A stretch of 64,000 nt of DNA from Achatina immaculata (GCA_009760885.1 CM019713.1:25854427-25918426); one strand, 5' to 3'. Counted from the first letter of the stretch, positions 9,321 to 20,434 are shown. The notes: generated from the sequence alone by a model not told the origin. Numbers and translations: made by a program.

Positions 9321-10261
9321 AAATGACAAAGATACCCCAAACCGCTTTAATAAAAATGATTGGAAGGTGAGAAGGTTCACTAAGGATGCCTCTTGCACGT
9401 GCAGCACAAAGCAGCACGATTTAATTACCTGCTGGGTCATGCTGACACTTTAAAAATGCCCTAACATTTTGTCTAGGATGATGGTACTGCACGTGATTTT
9501 TACACCTGTTGTGGTGAACAGTTGGTGTTGTTTATGCCCTGCTTGCATAGAGGACTGCCTGAGAATGCAACTGAATCAAGATTCTACAATAAATTTATTT
9601 ACAGTTTTAGTACGGCAATCAAAATAAGCATATGCTTGAAATTAATGACCAGCCTTTAACTTTTGTCCAGTAGTATAGTTAGTAATGATCCAAGATATTC
9701 AAAACTCTCCACCTCTTCCAGTTTTTCCTCACTGATAAATATTTCAGCTGCCTTATTTGTTTTGTCAGTTGTCATAATTTAGTTTTCTTCGCATTAAGAT
9801 GGAGATTTTGCTCTTCACTGTTCTTACACAGTGACGTAATTAGTTTTTCAGTTCTTTTTTTTTCATGTTGTGGACAGTAATACTGTGCAATCAGCATATC
9901 TAATCGCTGGTATTTCATAACCTCCAATTGTTATGGCATCGTAATATTTTACCTTTACCTTTTTTTTAACCACACCAGTTGTCCTATTCGTTATCCAGTA
10001 TGTTTTCATCAATTAGACCCCCCCCCCCCTCAAATAAAAAACCCAAAACCTTGAGACCCTAGAGCAATTCACCGGCTAGACCTCTCTCTCATTGGGCCAG
10101 TCCACACCGAGGAGGGGATCATGTCCTACTCAGTTTCGTGGAAGTAGCGCAACAGCTTGTTTTGGGTTGCTGTGGTTGGTGCCATCCCTCTGGCTAGGAT
10201 AGTCGTGGTAGCTTATACCACTGATATCATGGTCCAGAAACGCCGGTCTGAAACTTAGGGG

Positions 10262-10590
10262 ATTCATTCATTTATTTGCATGTCCCTTGCGGAACTTTGC
10301 CTCCCTACCAGCACTCCTGTAGACCTCTCGGTTGTGAGCAAGATGGCCTGCTGCTGATGCATCCATTTGCAGATCATCAACGATGTCTTGCAGCCATCTT
10401 CGCCTTGGTCTTCCTCTCTTTCTTTTTCTCATTATGTACCCTTCCAAGACGGTTTTCTCTAGATTATCATGACGTTTAATGTGTCCAAAAATATTTAAGT
10501 TTTCTCTCTTTAATCCTCTTTACTAGCCAGCCTTCTTCAATATTAAGTTCTTGTAGTATGGATATATTTGTTCTTTTTTGTCTCCGTGTT
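10262..10590 (-). mobile_element. LINE-C 3' fragment, 5'-truncated
   Basis: A 9-bp direct repeat ACTTAGGGG flanks it (10253-10261 and 10591-10599). On the minus strand it encodes GRPRRRWLQDIVDDLQMDAS and GHLAHNREVYRSAGREAKF, followed by a stop and an AATG-type tail. The 329-bp insertion carries only the end of the ORF. Flanking sequence joins smoothly across the direct repeat. Confidence 0.85.
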
Positions 10591-10599
10591 ACTTAGGGG

Positions 10600-11125
10600 T
10601 TTCTCTGCGAGTCACTCTTTTGAAAACAAATGCCTAAGGAAAATACTCGGCATTAAGTATAATGAATTCAAGAACAATGCAGAGATAAGACAGATGACTG
10701 AATAACAACCAGTCTCATGGGTGATCAGGAAAAGGAGATGGACATATGTTGGTCACTTGATGAGAAGATCAGAGAATCCCAAAACAAGCTATCAAGTGTA
10801 ACACAACAGGCCAAAGAAAAAGAGGCAGACCACGTGAAACTCTGAAGAGGACATTGTGGGTGGTCATCTTTCTTAATTATTCACATACCAAGCAGCGTGG
10901 GTGGTCATACTCCTTCACATATCTTGGTACTAGACATTTGTTTTTATGTGAATACATTGATTCCAAAGTGGCTGGTGTTAAGAGAGACCAAATTAACAGG
11001 CATAAAATCATTTGATGAGGTTGAAAGACTCGCCGAAGACAGGAAAAATTGGCGAACTACTTTACGAGCCCTATGTGACGTTTAACGGCACGGAAAGGAT
11101 ATAAGATATATAAGATAAGATACTT
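10600..11125 (+). pseudogene. LINE-D 3' fragment (RT C-terminus)
   Basis: The + strand encodes NKCLRKILGIKYNEFKNNAE, then RRWTYVGHLMRRSENPKTSY, typical of the LINE C-terminal region (RxLRxIxxIxWxxxxxN, then WxxxGHxxRR). At 11010-11084 it ends with EDRKNWRTTLRALCDV, a stop and an (AAGAT)n-like tail. The same terminal sequence closes the LINE at 27985-29130. Internal stops show that it is dead. A segment of about 108 bp (10866-10973) also found at 13366-13475 interrupts it. Confidence 0.7.
10866..10973. repeat. 108-bp dispersed repeat, copy 1 of 2
   Basis: The run CAAGCAGCGTGG to AGTGGCTGGTG, including CTTCACATATCTTGGTACTA, recurs almost unchanged at 13366-13475. The left edge in the second copy has an ATCATCATC stretch, which suggests a short LINE tail on the minus strand. 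It interrupts the LINE-D fragment here. Confidence 0.65.
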
Positions 11126-12309
11126 AGGGGATGCAACTCTGAAAAATCAATACTTCATTGTTTATTAAACAGTATATGATTGGTCCACTCGGTTATCTGT
11201 GATCCAATCACAGAGTTGATTCAGTATATTGAACTAATAATAAACAAAATGGCGCCTCATCAGGTGGGCTAATTTGACTTTTTGCTTTAGCGTGTTCGGT
11301 ACGCGGTAATTTTACATAAGCAGTGCTATTTTATATCTGAATATTAGAACGCACCCATCTTGCTATAAACTGATTTATAAGCATGGAGATTTTAATTAAA
11401 AAGGAACTACAGTAAGAAACATAGAATAAGCAATTAAAAATATTTTATATAACTTCAGAAACATGGTATTCAACCTTTCATCATGTGTACGCCGGCGGTG
11501 GTCATCGGTATATAGCTCAGATCTGCGGGTAATCCTGGTCTTTTTTCATCCACTAAACAATCCTCTGTTTTTATGCTGTCATGTTCGTAATTCCTTGTAT
11601 ATTCCCAGTTACTGTACAATGCCCACTCTTTTGTTCTGCACAGTATTGGTGAGATCGTATGTATTAACTCACAGCAATGGTAGAAATTGAGCTAGAACGT
11701 AACACGAAGCGAATGATTGATAACAGACATGTTAAAAAGCCCTAGATAATGCATTTTTCGCCTTTTAAAGCCGGTTTTGAGTCTGGCAAATTATTGTATC
11801 CTGCCTCGCTTGGACAACTGACATGGAGAATGCCCCACCCATGTACATTCCCCCTCGACTCTGCCTGTCAGGTCCAAGTGAAGGAAAAGGGCCATACGTA
11901 TGAAAAAACTAGCAGGGGATGCCAGAATAAACGAAGATAAAGAACTGTGCACAGACAGCTTTATGGTACTGCTCCCAGGATAAGTAGATAAAATGCAAAG
12001 AAAGATAGTAAAGAAAAAAGCCAAATTTAATAAAAAATTGAGGCTACACAGGTGGCACCTGGCACATGTGGTAAAAATGTGAGAACATTGGGGCGGGGTG
12101 TAAGGAAGAGATGAGCAAACTATAAATATCTTGGAGCTAGTACAGAAGAAGGGGAGGGCTGGAAGATAAAGCCAAAACTTAGGAATGAGAAACTGCAGCA
12201 AGATGAGTGGGTCTAACACAAGAAAGTTGAGCATGAAAAGCAGAAAGTAGGTGGAAATAAAAAAGAAGTTTAAATGAAGCTGAATTTATTGTTAGTTCCA
12301 GCTCTGGGT
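11126..12309. other. No recognisable gene
   Basis: AT-rich sequence with short open frames only. The frame on the minus strand at 11791-12234 is hydrophobic but has no family signature and no splice context. Nothing could be supported here. Confidence 0.5.
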
Positions 12310-12700
12310 AGAGACAGCCAGACTGGAAAATAAGGCGCTGTTCTAGAGCTTTCCGCAAATGTTCATGGAAAGAACAGTAGCGGATTGCAATAACAGAAAT
12401 GTGCCATTTTCCTTGGGGTTTCTTAGACAGAAGTGTTTTGCGACAGGTGTTCTTGCCTTCTTGGATATGTTGTTAAGATGTTGGTGAAAACGATTTCCTA
12501 AGTGTGAACTGGTCTCACCTTTATGGTTCATATCACAATGCTTGCACATAATGGCATAAATAACATTTCATGAAGTGCAGGTGAGGCCCTCCTAAACTGA
12601 TAACTTGGACTTGGGGAGGCAAACTTGGCTAGCCTCAACAATATAGATTCATGTGGCTATTGATTGTATGAGTCCCTTGAAATTCATTTCAGAAATTATC
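12310..12700 (-). pseudogene. Penelope-like element GIY-YIG remnant
   Basis: On the minus strand, 12549 to 12343 encodes CKHCDMNHKGETSSHLGNRF, then HQHLNNISKKARTPVAKHF. This is the same arrangement as the GIY-YIG domain at 7995-8288 (CKRC, then YIGET, then LGNRM and KHLYNIAQHA). The YIG motif has decayed to HKG. Upstream residues up to about 12700 are weakly similar and broken by stops. Confidence 0.65.
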
Positions 12701-12739
12701 TATAATTATTCTTATGATCTGAGGGTTAAATTAAATCAT

Positions 12740-13250
12740 ATATGTTTGTGGTAGTCCCAGTGGGGGGTCAAGACACTTGTCCAATGAGGCAATTGGTGAC
12801 CCACAGCATCAGGGTTAGTGAACCATAGCTGACCAAGACCCTGTCCCACCTCTCTGTGGTACCCCCAGTAACAGGCCAAACCTTACTAATGGGGCAGGGA
12901 TCGCAATAATCTCTATGGTGGTGTAGTCTGCTAAAGAAGCATTGCACATCCCCTGCATTTTAGCTGTACTCCGGGACTGAAAAAGTAGGTGTCATAACCC
13001 ACTCCCATGCCAATACGATGCTGTGCCTCAACACCTCTACAGCATCGGCTGCAAAGAACACCAGCCCGCAGTTACAGGGAGTTCGTACAAGTGCAAGTAC
13101 AAGATAGTCCCAGTAGTGATGGACTGTTGAGATTTTTACCCCATCAGACACTTCTGTCCTGAATTTCACCAAAATAAAGTTCCAGGATGCCATGAAAGGA
13201 AAAAAGTAATTTGCCTGATTTAATAAGGAATCTGTATGGAGCAAACAAGT
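12740..13250 (-). repeat. Dispersed repeat carrying the progenitor of the 34-bp satellite
   Basis: Read on the minus strand, this copy contains in order: AACTGCGGGCTGGTGTTCTTTG, a block with GATGCTGTAGAGG and GAGGCACAGCATCGTAT, GGGGGTACCACAGAGAGG, then a single TCAGCTATGGTTCACTAACC, and then GATTGCCTCATTGG-like sequence. The same order recurs on the + strand at 36130-37310, where the TCAGCTATGG segment is expanded about 25-fold. The identity of the repeat is unknown. A minus-strand frame here (LVFFAADAVEVLRHSIVLAW) might be a degraded RT, but I cannot show that. Confidence 0.7.
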
Positions 13251-13365
13251 GCTTTAATCATGAATCACTAAGGGGCACCATAATTAAAACATATAGAAAG
13301 TAACACCACCACATTATGATTACCATCTGCTTAAAGAAACAAGTTTAGACTAGTGAGGCTGTATC

Positions 13366-13475
13366 TTTCTTAATCATCATCACATGCCAAGCAGCGTGGA
13401 TGGTCATACTCCTTCACATATCTTGGTACTAGACATTTGTCTTTATGTGAATACATTGATTCCAAAGTGGCTGGT
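13366..13475. repeat. 108-bp dispersed repeat, copy 2 of 2
   Basis: Near-identical to 10866-10973, with AATCATCATCAC at the left edge where the other copy has AATTATTCAC. It may be the 3' end of a retroposon with a GAT-type tail on the minus strand. Confidence 0.65.
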
Positions 13476-14636
13476 GACAAAGTTCTTTCCTGTAAATTTT
13501 CTGGGCTCCTCTGCAGTTCTATTAGACTTCCAGATGTAGGAACAGTTGCATATAGAAGCATAAACCAGAAGTTGCACAGGAATAGTGCAGTCAATAGCAA
13601 CCTGACTTCTCAGTGGATTGTAGACCTGTTCCATTGACTAATGTGTTCAGTTCATCAAGCTGTACAAGTGGATACCTGACTCTTGTGTTAGGGAAGTTGT
13701 CATAGGTGCCACTAGGTAACTCATATGTCAAAACTTCCCCCCCCAAAACACCCACCCTCCCACTGCCGTGGATCTCCTGTACCAGACCATACAGAATCCT
13801 TAGAGTTTTGGGGTTTTTTTTTCGCACAAGTGTTACTCATAATTCTTGTATATAAGTGAATGTAATGGCAATAAAAGTGACATAAACAACTAATACACAA
13901 GCATTTCAGCATCTGGTAAACATCTCAGGTAAATGAAAACTTTCCTTTCCTGACTTTCAAAGCTGTTTGTTACCAGTTTTATCATAGAATATGTGATAAA
14001 TATAGTTGTAAATATTTCTTATCTCATATGAAAAGTTTTTTAAAAATTTTATTTTATTAATTTCGTTTCTCTGTAATTACTGTTTCATTCTAAAAAAAAT
14101 GCTATTGTTGTATGTTTATAAATCCTAATTACTATAATAGTGTAGCTAAAATGTAACTGTAACTAACTGAAAGCTACAGTTGTTCCTATAAGTTACAGTT
14201 ACATCAAAAGCACCAGAAGATGTGACACAGTGAGTGTTAAAACACCAACAGTCCCGAAAACAGCAAACAACAGCTGCTGCTGCTGCAGCAGAAATACTGC
14301 AGGGAAATTTTATAGGCAGTTAGTTCAGTGTCACACCTTCTGTTAGTTCAGTGTCACACCTTCTGATGGTGCCTTTTGGTGTGTGCTCACACACTCCCAC
14401 CCACCCAACACCACCAAAACACACACCACAGAGAGAGAGAGAGAGAGAGAGAGTTTGGAATGGTATGGAGAATAACACATGCTACCTGACATTCGTAAAC
14501 TTGGGTCAGTTAATATAGTTTATTAAATTGCTTAGATAAATATGGAAGGGTTCAAAATGTTTCAGCCTTTTAAGTTCTGAGTGTTGTTAAACTAGTTTTA
14601 TAATGAGGACTGTCTCAGGAAATACCTCTCTAACAA
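13476..14636. other. No recognisable gene; simple repeats
   Basis: Contains a CA-rich stretch and a (GA)n tract near 14395-14455. A short duplication of TGTTAGTTCAGTGTCACACC lies near 14310-14362, and a CTGCTGCTGCTGCAGCAG palindrome near 14273-14290. Otherwise AT-rich with nothing identified. Confidence 0.5.
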
Positions 14637-14748
14637 TCATCATCATCATCATCATGTGCAGTGCCGACTGGCGTTGGCTATTATGCTTCTCCAGAGTACT
14701 TCATGCAGGCCATAAGCTCAGTTGGTGATCTCCTCTCACACCATCCCG
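14637..14748 (-). mobile_element. Short LINE-B 3'-end insertion
   Basis: A 10-bp direct repeat TCTCTAACAA flanks it (14627-14636 and 14749-14758). On the minus strand the 112 bases read from the end of the LINE-B ORF through GGAGAAGCATAATAGCC to a (TGA)n tail. They match the 3' end of LINE-B at about 60140-60270. Confidence 0.88.
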
Positions 14749-14954
14749 TCTCTAACAACGAATGACATTTTTTTCATCTTCAGCATTCGCCATAAAAAAT
14801 ACATTGTAGTGTTGTGCTGCTGCTGTGAGCTTGCAGCCTAATACATCCATCTTCCACTTGGTTTATTTTTAGGATCACATCTTGCCTTCTCATTTTGATC
14901 CTGTTCACTTGGCCAGACTATTGTCTATTTCCAGAGACATTATAGGGAGTTAGA

Positions 14955-15040
14955 ATAAGGTCTTGGTCAGCTATGGTTTGCCAACCTGGATGCTAGCAGT
15001 CAGCTGTGTGTCACTGGCTGCTGTCTAATGGGGCATGGTA
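14955..15040 (+). repeat. Fragment of the 12.7-kb/36-kb dispersed repeat
   Basis: AGGTCTTGGTCAGCTATGG, then CCAACCTGGATGCTAGCA, then TCAGCTGTG resemble the segment that is amplified at 36431-37288. About two imperfect units are present. The similarity is short, so this is tentative. Confidence 0.4.
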
Positions 15041-15045
15041 CGGTG

Positions 15046-16090
15046 AAATTGTCTGACTGTGAATCTAAAAGTCTGATCGTGAGTGAAAATTTTGATTTTA
15101 AATTTATATCAAATTTCTCTTTAGGTTTATAGCAATAATACATGTACAGTTGTGAATTTAGAGAGTACTGTTGCTTCCGTTGCATTTGTATTCATTCATC
15201 AGAAGATTTGAGTTTCACATTCAGCAGAATATTACAATCTTGTATTTGGGACAGCCCTAACTTTATTATTTATTAACCGTGTGCTGTCTTTGATATGTCA
15301 GATCAGTCTGAGTGTCCTTCCTTTCCAGTGCCAGATGGGCAGCTTGGCCATATATTATTCTGCCATTCTCTCCTTTTATCTGATTCAGGTCTTCATGTCT
15401 GTGGACTTTTCCAAGATGTTGCTGTGCTGTTTTGATCATTACCTTCATTTTGTTACAGAATACTCTGAAAAGAAAAGGGAACTCTTTACAAACTCAGTAG
15501 AACTCAGTACACTGCCCTCTTGTCATTCTTGAACACAGAAATCTGACTCTTCATGAGGGGTACAATTTTAGTGTTAAATTTGATCTCTGCATTAAACGTT
15601 CTTTTTTTTTTCTTCTTTGTTATTTCACAGTTGATTTGCTGAGGGCCGGGTCTGACACTAAACTGAGTGCACTCCCTTGACCCACCATATTTAGGTTCCC
15701 TAACACTTGTGCTGTGCTGCTGTCTGTGGATGTTTGCTGGAGAACTGAGCCTGCCATTTCACCCATGACAGCAGCCAGGGGACCCACTCTGCTGTGGGTG
15801 TGGGAATAGTGTGAGATGATTTTACTGTAAATTTTGTGTGCAGATTTGCTCTCTCTCTATCTCTGTTTATCTATCTCTGTCTCGAGCTTACGTGGAAATC
15901 CAAAAGGATTCCATAATAAATGATATGCTATATTTTGCTAGTATATAAATTTTGCTTTTTTCTGTAAAAACCTGTCTTGAAGATGCAGATATGGCAGCTT
16001 AGCTCCAAGCCATGATACAGTGTGACCTTTGCCTTTGCCAGGGTGAATGTAGAGAGAGAAGAATAAGAGGGCCAAAGATTTTAAAAAAAA
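15046..16090. other. No recognisable gene
   Basis: Mixed sequence with short open frames on both strands. A CTCTCTAT tract lies near 15850-15885. It leads into the minisatellite that starts near 16094. Confidence 0.5.
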
Positions 16091-16093
16091 ACC

Positions 16094-17415
16094 TGACAGT
16101 AGAAAAAAGAAAGTAAAGGAGATAGAACCTGATAGTAGAGAGGAGGAGGAGACTGAGAGAATCTGACAGTAAAGAAAAGATAGTAAAGGAGACTGAAAGA
16201 ACCTGACAGTAAAGAAAAGATAGTAAAGGAGACTGAGAGAACCTGACAGTAAAGAAAAGATAGTAAAGGAGACTGAGAGAATCTGACAGTAAAGAAAAGA
16301 TAGTAAAGGAGACTGAGAGAACCTGACAGTAAAGAAAAGATAGTAAAGGAGACTGAGAGAATCTGACAGTAACAAAAAGAAAGTAAAGGAGACTGAGAGA
16401 ACCTGACAGTAGAAAAAAGAAAGTAAAGGAGACTGAGAGAAGCTGACAGTAGAGAAAAGAAGGAGACTGAGAGAACCTGACAGTATAGAAAAGAAAGTAA
16501 AAGGAGACTGAGAGAACCTGACAGTAGAGAAAAGAAGGAGACTAAGAGAACCTGACAGTATAGAAAAGAAACTAAAAGGAGACTCAGAGAATCTGACAGT
16601 ATAGAAAAGAAAGTAAAGGAGACTGAGAGAACCTGACAGTAGAGAAAAGAAAGTAAAGGAGACTGAGAGAATCTGACAGTAACAAAAAGAAAGTAAAGGA
16701 GACTGAGAGAACCTGACAGTAGAAAAAAGAAAGTAAAGGAGACTGAGAGAAGCTGACAGTAGAGAAAAGAAGGAGACTGAGAGAACCTGACAGTATAGAA
16801 AAGAAAGTAAAAGGAGACTGAGAGAACCTGACAGTAGAGAAAAGAAGGAGACTAAGAGAACCTGACAGTATAGAAAAGAAACTAAAAGGAGACTCAGAGA
16901 ATCTGACAGTATAGAAAAGAAAGTAAAGGAGACTGAGAGAACCTGACAGTAGAGAAAAGAAAGTAAAGGAGACTGAGAGAACCTGACAGTAGAGACAAGA
17001 AAGTAAAGGAGACTGAGAAAACCTGACAGTAGAGACAAGAAAGTAAAGGAGACTGAGAGAACCTGACAGTAGAGAAAAGAAGGAGACTGAGAGAACCTGA
17101 TAGTAGAGAAAAGAAAGTAAAGGAGACTGAGAGAACCTGACAGTAGAGAAAAGAAGGAGACTGAGAGAACCTGACAGTAGAGAAAAGAAAGTAAAGGAAA
17201 CTGAGAGAATCTGACAGTAGAGAAAAGGAGACTGAGAGAACCTGACAGTAGAGACAAGAAGGAGACTGAGAGAACCTGACAGTAGAGAAAAGAAAGTAAA
17301 GGAGTCTGAGAGAACCTGACAGAGAAAAGAAAGTAAAGTAGACTGAGAGAACCTGACAGTAGAGAAAAGAAGGAGACTGAGAGAACCTGACAGTATAGAA
17401 AAGAAAGTAAAGGAG
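16094..17415. repeat. Minisatellite of 40-bp and 34-bp units with a 310-bp higher-order duplication
   Basis: The unit is built on GAGACTGAGAGAACCTGACAG plus AGAGAAAAGAAAGTAAAG. A 40-bp form and a 34-bp form (lacking the AAGTAA part) are intermixed. Variants such as TAACAAAAAG, TATAGAAAAG and GACTCAGAGA occur in the same order in 16370-16680 and again from 16680, a tandem duplication of about 310 bp. The array is purine-rich on the + strand. Long frames on the minus strand (SLLSGSLSLL type) follow from the array itself and are not genes. Confidence 0.92.
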
Positions 17416-18950
17416 TCTGGAGTTGACTGACCTAGGCATGGCATAAGAAAGGCAATAAATCTTGTTAGAAATAGCAAGGCGTTTATAAAAATGGAGAACA
17501 GTTATAACACACAGTGATATGGAATAATTACTATAAACAGAATTGTGTGCAGAGGCCTGTCTGCAGCTTCTAGAACAGACTCCAGAACATTGCAAACTGA
17601 AACACTCTACAAGGACTTGTGAACCCAGACCTGGCTGCAGGAAAAAAGAAAACAAATGTATGGGAAACATTTACACACAAAGAACTCATTCAGACAGTGG
17701 GATTCATCGTCATCCCCTCGTTTGGATGGTTGAGCATATAAAACAGAACACACAAGGAGAATGTAAATAGTTTTTAGAAACATACACATATAAAACAGAT
17801 TGATAAATGCAAACTGTTGATCTTTCACATTAAAATCATGTAACATATGATTAATGAAGTTGTGAATAAATGTGATATTTTGAGCTACATTCAAAAGCTA
17901 CCTTTTTTTTTTCCTAAACAACAGAGTGTGAATGAAAGACAGGTTTGCTAAGTACTGCTTATGGTCTGTAATACAGTAGAGAGTAGAAGAAAGAACAGTT
18001 ACAGATCAAGATGACATGAATGTGGACCAGCAGTAGAAATATGTTTCCAGTTAGTTCCAGGAATAAGCATCATGGCATACAGGACACATCTACACCTGCT
18101 CTGCTCCCCATTTTAGCAGCCATGAAAGAGTAACTCTGATAATTGTGTCCCTATCACAAGCTGATTATGAGACATTCAGAAGAAGAATGTCCAGAAAATG
18201 CTGTCATAAACAAACAACGGACAGTAGTAATTTCTTGAAATGATTGGTCATATTTCAACCAGGTCTAAAATCATATGCATCCAGTAGAAGTGGATAGAGA
18301 TTAAACAGTAACCTAGTCATACCTTGAATAACCCATCAAAGAGAGCTTAACAGTGTACTGATTGTTTTAGCGCTGCTGTCCACGTTGGTCAGAAAGAGCT
18401 GAGATTCAGCAATGACTGCTTTCAAGGCAGCTTAGCTCTAAGCCATGTTGCCATGTAGTCACTTCTGTAAAGTTATCAAAATTAGCTTGAGTATAAATAT
18501 AGCAGGAAGAAACTTTACTGTGTTATCAAGGCTGTGATGTGTAAAGTGTATAAGCCAGGGTCTATTGTATATAAGACTAACAGTAGACAGAATTTACAAA
18601 AGAGTCATATAATGAGCTTCTCACCTGTTCCTCTTCTTCTTTTGTGATGTGCTTTCAAATCAGTGTCTAGTTTCAGACCATTTCATTCCACAGTGTGTTG
18701 TAGCAATGCAGGGGGGCAGATTACAGTATTGGGTCTTCAACAGTGAGTTGATCTTGCTGTGGACAAGAATGTTACCCAGTGTTGAGGTTGCCGTCTGAGT
18801 CATCTGTAGGCAGGGATTTATGTCCTCACATTTTGTGGTAAGTAACAGTTATTTTCTCTCTGTGTTTCAGGAGTGTAATACGTTGAAAGTACAAGGATTT
18901 CAGCCGTCCGTCATTGTGGGATAACTCAGAAGAAAAAAGGCTCATTCGTT
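17416..18950. other. No recognisable gene
   Basis: Sequence without a clear repeat family. A TCTCTGTGTTTCAG near 18858-18871 resembles a splice acceptor, but the following sequence has no supported exon end. Confidence 0.45.
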
Positions 18951-18954
18951 TTCA

Positions 18955-19030
18955 GAATTGGCCAGACAGACAGGCAAGCAAGCAGACAGACAGGCAGGCA
19001 GACAGACAGACAGGCAGGCAGACAGAACAA
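18955..19030. repeat. (CAGA/CAGG)n microsatellite
   Basis: Tandem GACAGACAGG and GGCAGGCAGACAGACA over about 75 bases. It is followed by a (CT)n-rich stretch to about 19155. Confidence 0.85.
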
Positions 19031-19170
19031 AGGCACTTTAAATCAGTGCTACCTAGAGTGGTGGCATCTGTCTCTGTTTCTCTCTTGCTCTCTCTCTCTC
19101 CCTCTCTCTTTGTCCCTCACTCTGCCTGTCTCTTCTGTCTCCCTCTCACTCAGTCACACACAAACACACA

Positions 19171-19476
19171 GAAAGAGAGAAGGGGAAGGAGAACGGAAAG
19201 ATCCAGCGGGTCAGAGTAAGAAGCAGGAGACCTGGATCATCTGAGGGTCGGCTGCTAGGTCACCCTGAATGCCTGAAACGGTCACAAACAACCGACTGTC
19301 AGTATAAGAGTGAAGCCAAAGCCTCAGAAGATAGTTTGGAGAACGCTGAGCCTGTGCAGATCTACATTCCTGGACCTTGTTCTGAGGACGTAGAGCTACG
19401 ACAGAAGCTGTGTAGCGCTTGCAGTAGTCTGGAGAAAACCAAGGTCTTCACTTTGGTTACAGGGCTTAAGAATTAG
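19171..19476 (+). CDS. Possible coding exon or ATG-less ORF, unidentified
   Basis: A frame open for about 101 codons ends at TAG 19474-19476 and has no internal ATG. After a basic start (ERE, then KGKENGKIQRV) it reads GRLLGHPECLKRSQ, then SEDSLENAEPVQIYIPG, then SEDVELRQKLCSACSSLEKT, a varied composition with four cysteines, unlike the simple sequence around it. Upstream the frame fades into CT and CA repeats and no convincing acceptor was fixed, though TTTCAG near 18866-18871 is a candidate. It could be a terminal exon, an old retroposed fragment, or chance. I do not recognise the protein. Confidence 0.25.
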   Translation, partial: EREKGKENGKIQRVRVRSRRPGSSEGRLLGHPECLKRSQTTDCQYKSEAKASEDSLENAEPVQIYIPGPCSEDVELRQKLCSACSSLEKTKVFTLVTGLKN

Positions 19477-20179
19477 GCAGACAGAGGTGTATGTCTTACC
19501 ATTTGTCTCTTACCATTGTATTTATGTATGTCACTGCTCAGCACACAACAGCAGCAGGTAGGTAAAGCAATTGACAGTGTAAAGTTCTGAAATGAACATC
19601 CAACATTCGGGTCCAGGTTGTGTCATTCGTCCGTGAGTACAACACATGTGGAAGTAACCCACTAACTTTATCCTTGATGAACACAAAATGTTTACTGGAT
19701 GCAACCTGATGATGATGAAATGACATGTGCTAGGCATGTCATCTAGCAACTCTAGTTAGACTTGAACTGATCTGTACAAAGCCTCACGGTATCAAGTTCT
19801 GATCACACTATTCATCCAAACTGTACAAGTTCTGATCAGACCAAGACATGTCGAACATTCATAACTTTCATCCTAAAACACTTCATGACCGGCAACAAAA
19901 TGAAGCCCCACGTCCGCTCAGTACATGTGCTCCGATCATTCTCTCCACAAATTCAGTCCCGCACAGTTTCAGCCAGTGGCTAGGTTTTTGGGACCATGTG
20001 CTCCCAGCTGGCATGGATTATCCAAGTCTCCGGGTGCAAGTAGCTTGCTTAGTTACAGCCCCCATAAGCAGAAACTCAGGGATGGTGAGAGCAAGACCTG
20101 TGGGTGATCACCTGTCTCAGATACTTTACCCACGGTTCAGTTTTACAAAAATATAGGAGTGAAAAATCTGAGCAACAAT
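19477..20179. other. No recognisable gene
   Basis: Short frames on both strands around 19531-20156 without family signature. Nothing supported. Confidence 0.45.
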
Positions 20180-20434
20180 GAGAGTGGCATAAAGAAAGAT
20201 GAGTGTATATACATGAAGAATGGCATAAAGAAAGATGAGTGTATATACGTGAAGAGTGGCATAAAGAAAGATGAGTGTATATACATGAAGAGTGGCATAA
20301 AGAAAGATGAGTGTATATACATGAAGAGTGGCATAAAGAAAGAAGACTGTATATACATGAAGAGTGGCAAAAGAAAGAAGACTGTATATACATGAAGAGT
20401 GGCATAAAGAAAGATGAGTGTATTTACGTGAAGA
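20180..20434. repeat. 36-bp minisatellite, about 7 units
   Basis: The unit is GAGTGGCATAAAGAAAGATG plus AGTGTATATACATGAA. One unit has lost two bases and two carry GAAGACTG in place of GATGAGTG. Because 36 is a multiple of 3, several frames stay open on both strands. These are array artefacts. Confidence 0.92.

Larger units (their letters stand above)
5067..9675 (-). mobile_element. Tc1-type DNA transposon with nested insertions
   Basis: Terminal inverted repeats start TACTACTGGACAAAAGTTAA at 5067 and, on the other strand, at 9675. They match for about 25 bases with one indel. TA dinucleotides flank both ends (5065-5066 and 9676-9677), the Tc1 target duplication. The transposase lies on the minus strand. 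Its 4.6 kb is far above the 1.2-1.7 kb usual for Tc1. The excess is explained by three insertions: a composite retroposon at 5167-6674, a Penelope-like element at about 7516-8660, and a truncated composite retroposon at 8958-9320. Without them about 1.6 kb remain. Confidence 0.9.
4741..10010 (-). mobile_element. LINE-C copy split by a Tc1 transposon
   Basis: The two halves lie at 9676-10010 and 4741-5066 on the minus strand. The right half encodes a decayed RT palm (YADCTVLLS where YADD is expected), then LHLNAKKTKL and EEKLEEVESFEYLGS. The left half encodes RGRPKRRWLQDIADDL and GHLAHNREAYRRDV, the ORF C-terminus, close to its 3' end. Tc1 sits between them with a TA duplication, so the LINE was there first. 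The RT thumb segment between the halves is shortened and several frameshifts are present. The 5' end is lost near the C-run at 10018-10028. Confidence 0.75.

Noticed and set aside
11791..12234. 147-codon minus-strand frame
   Set aside because: Hydrophobic, no family signature, no splice or promoter context, and it fades into ordinary sequence.
12960..13244. Possible RT domain (LVFFAADAVEVL) in the dispersed repeat
   Set aside because: The resemblance to a YADD-type box is too short, and the flanking residues do not match RT motifs. Kept only as an unknown repeat.
15938..17670. Minus-strand frames of 258-439 codons rich in SLLSGSLSLL
   Set aside because: Products of the 40/34-bp minisatellite, with the frame switching whenever unit length changes.
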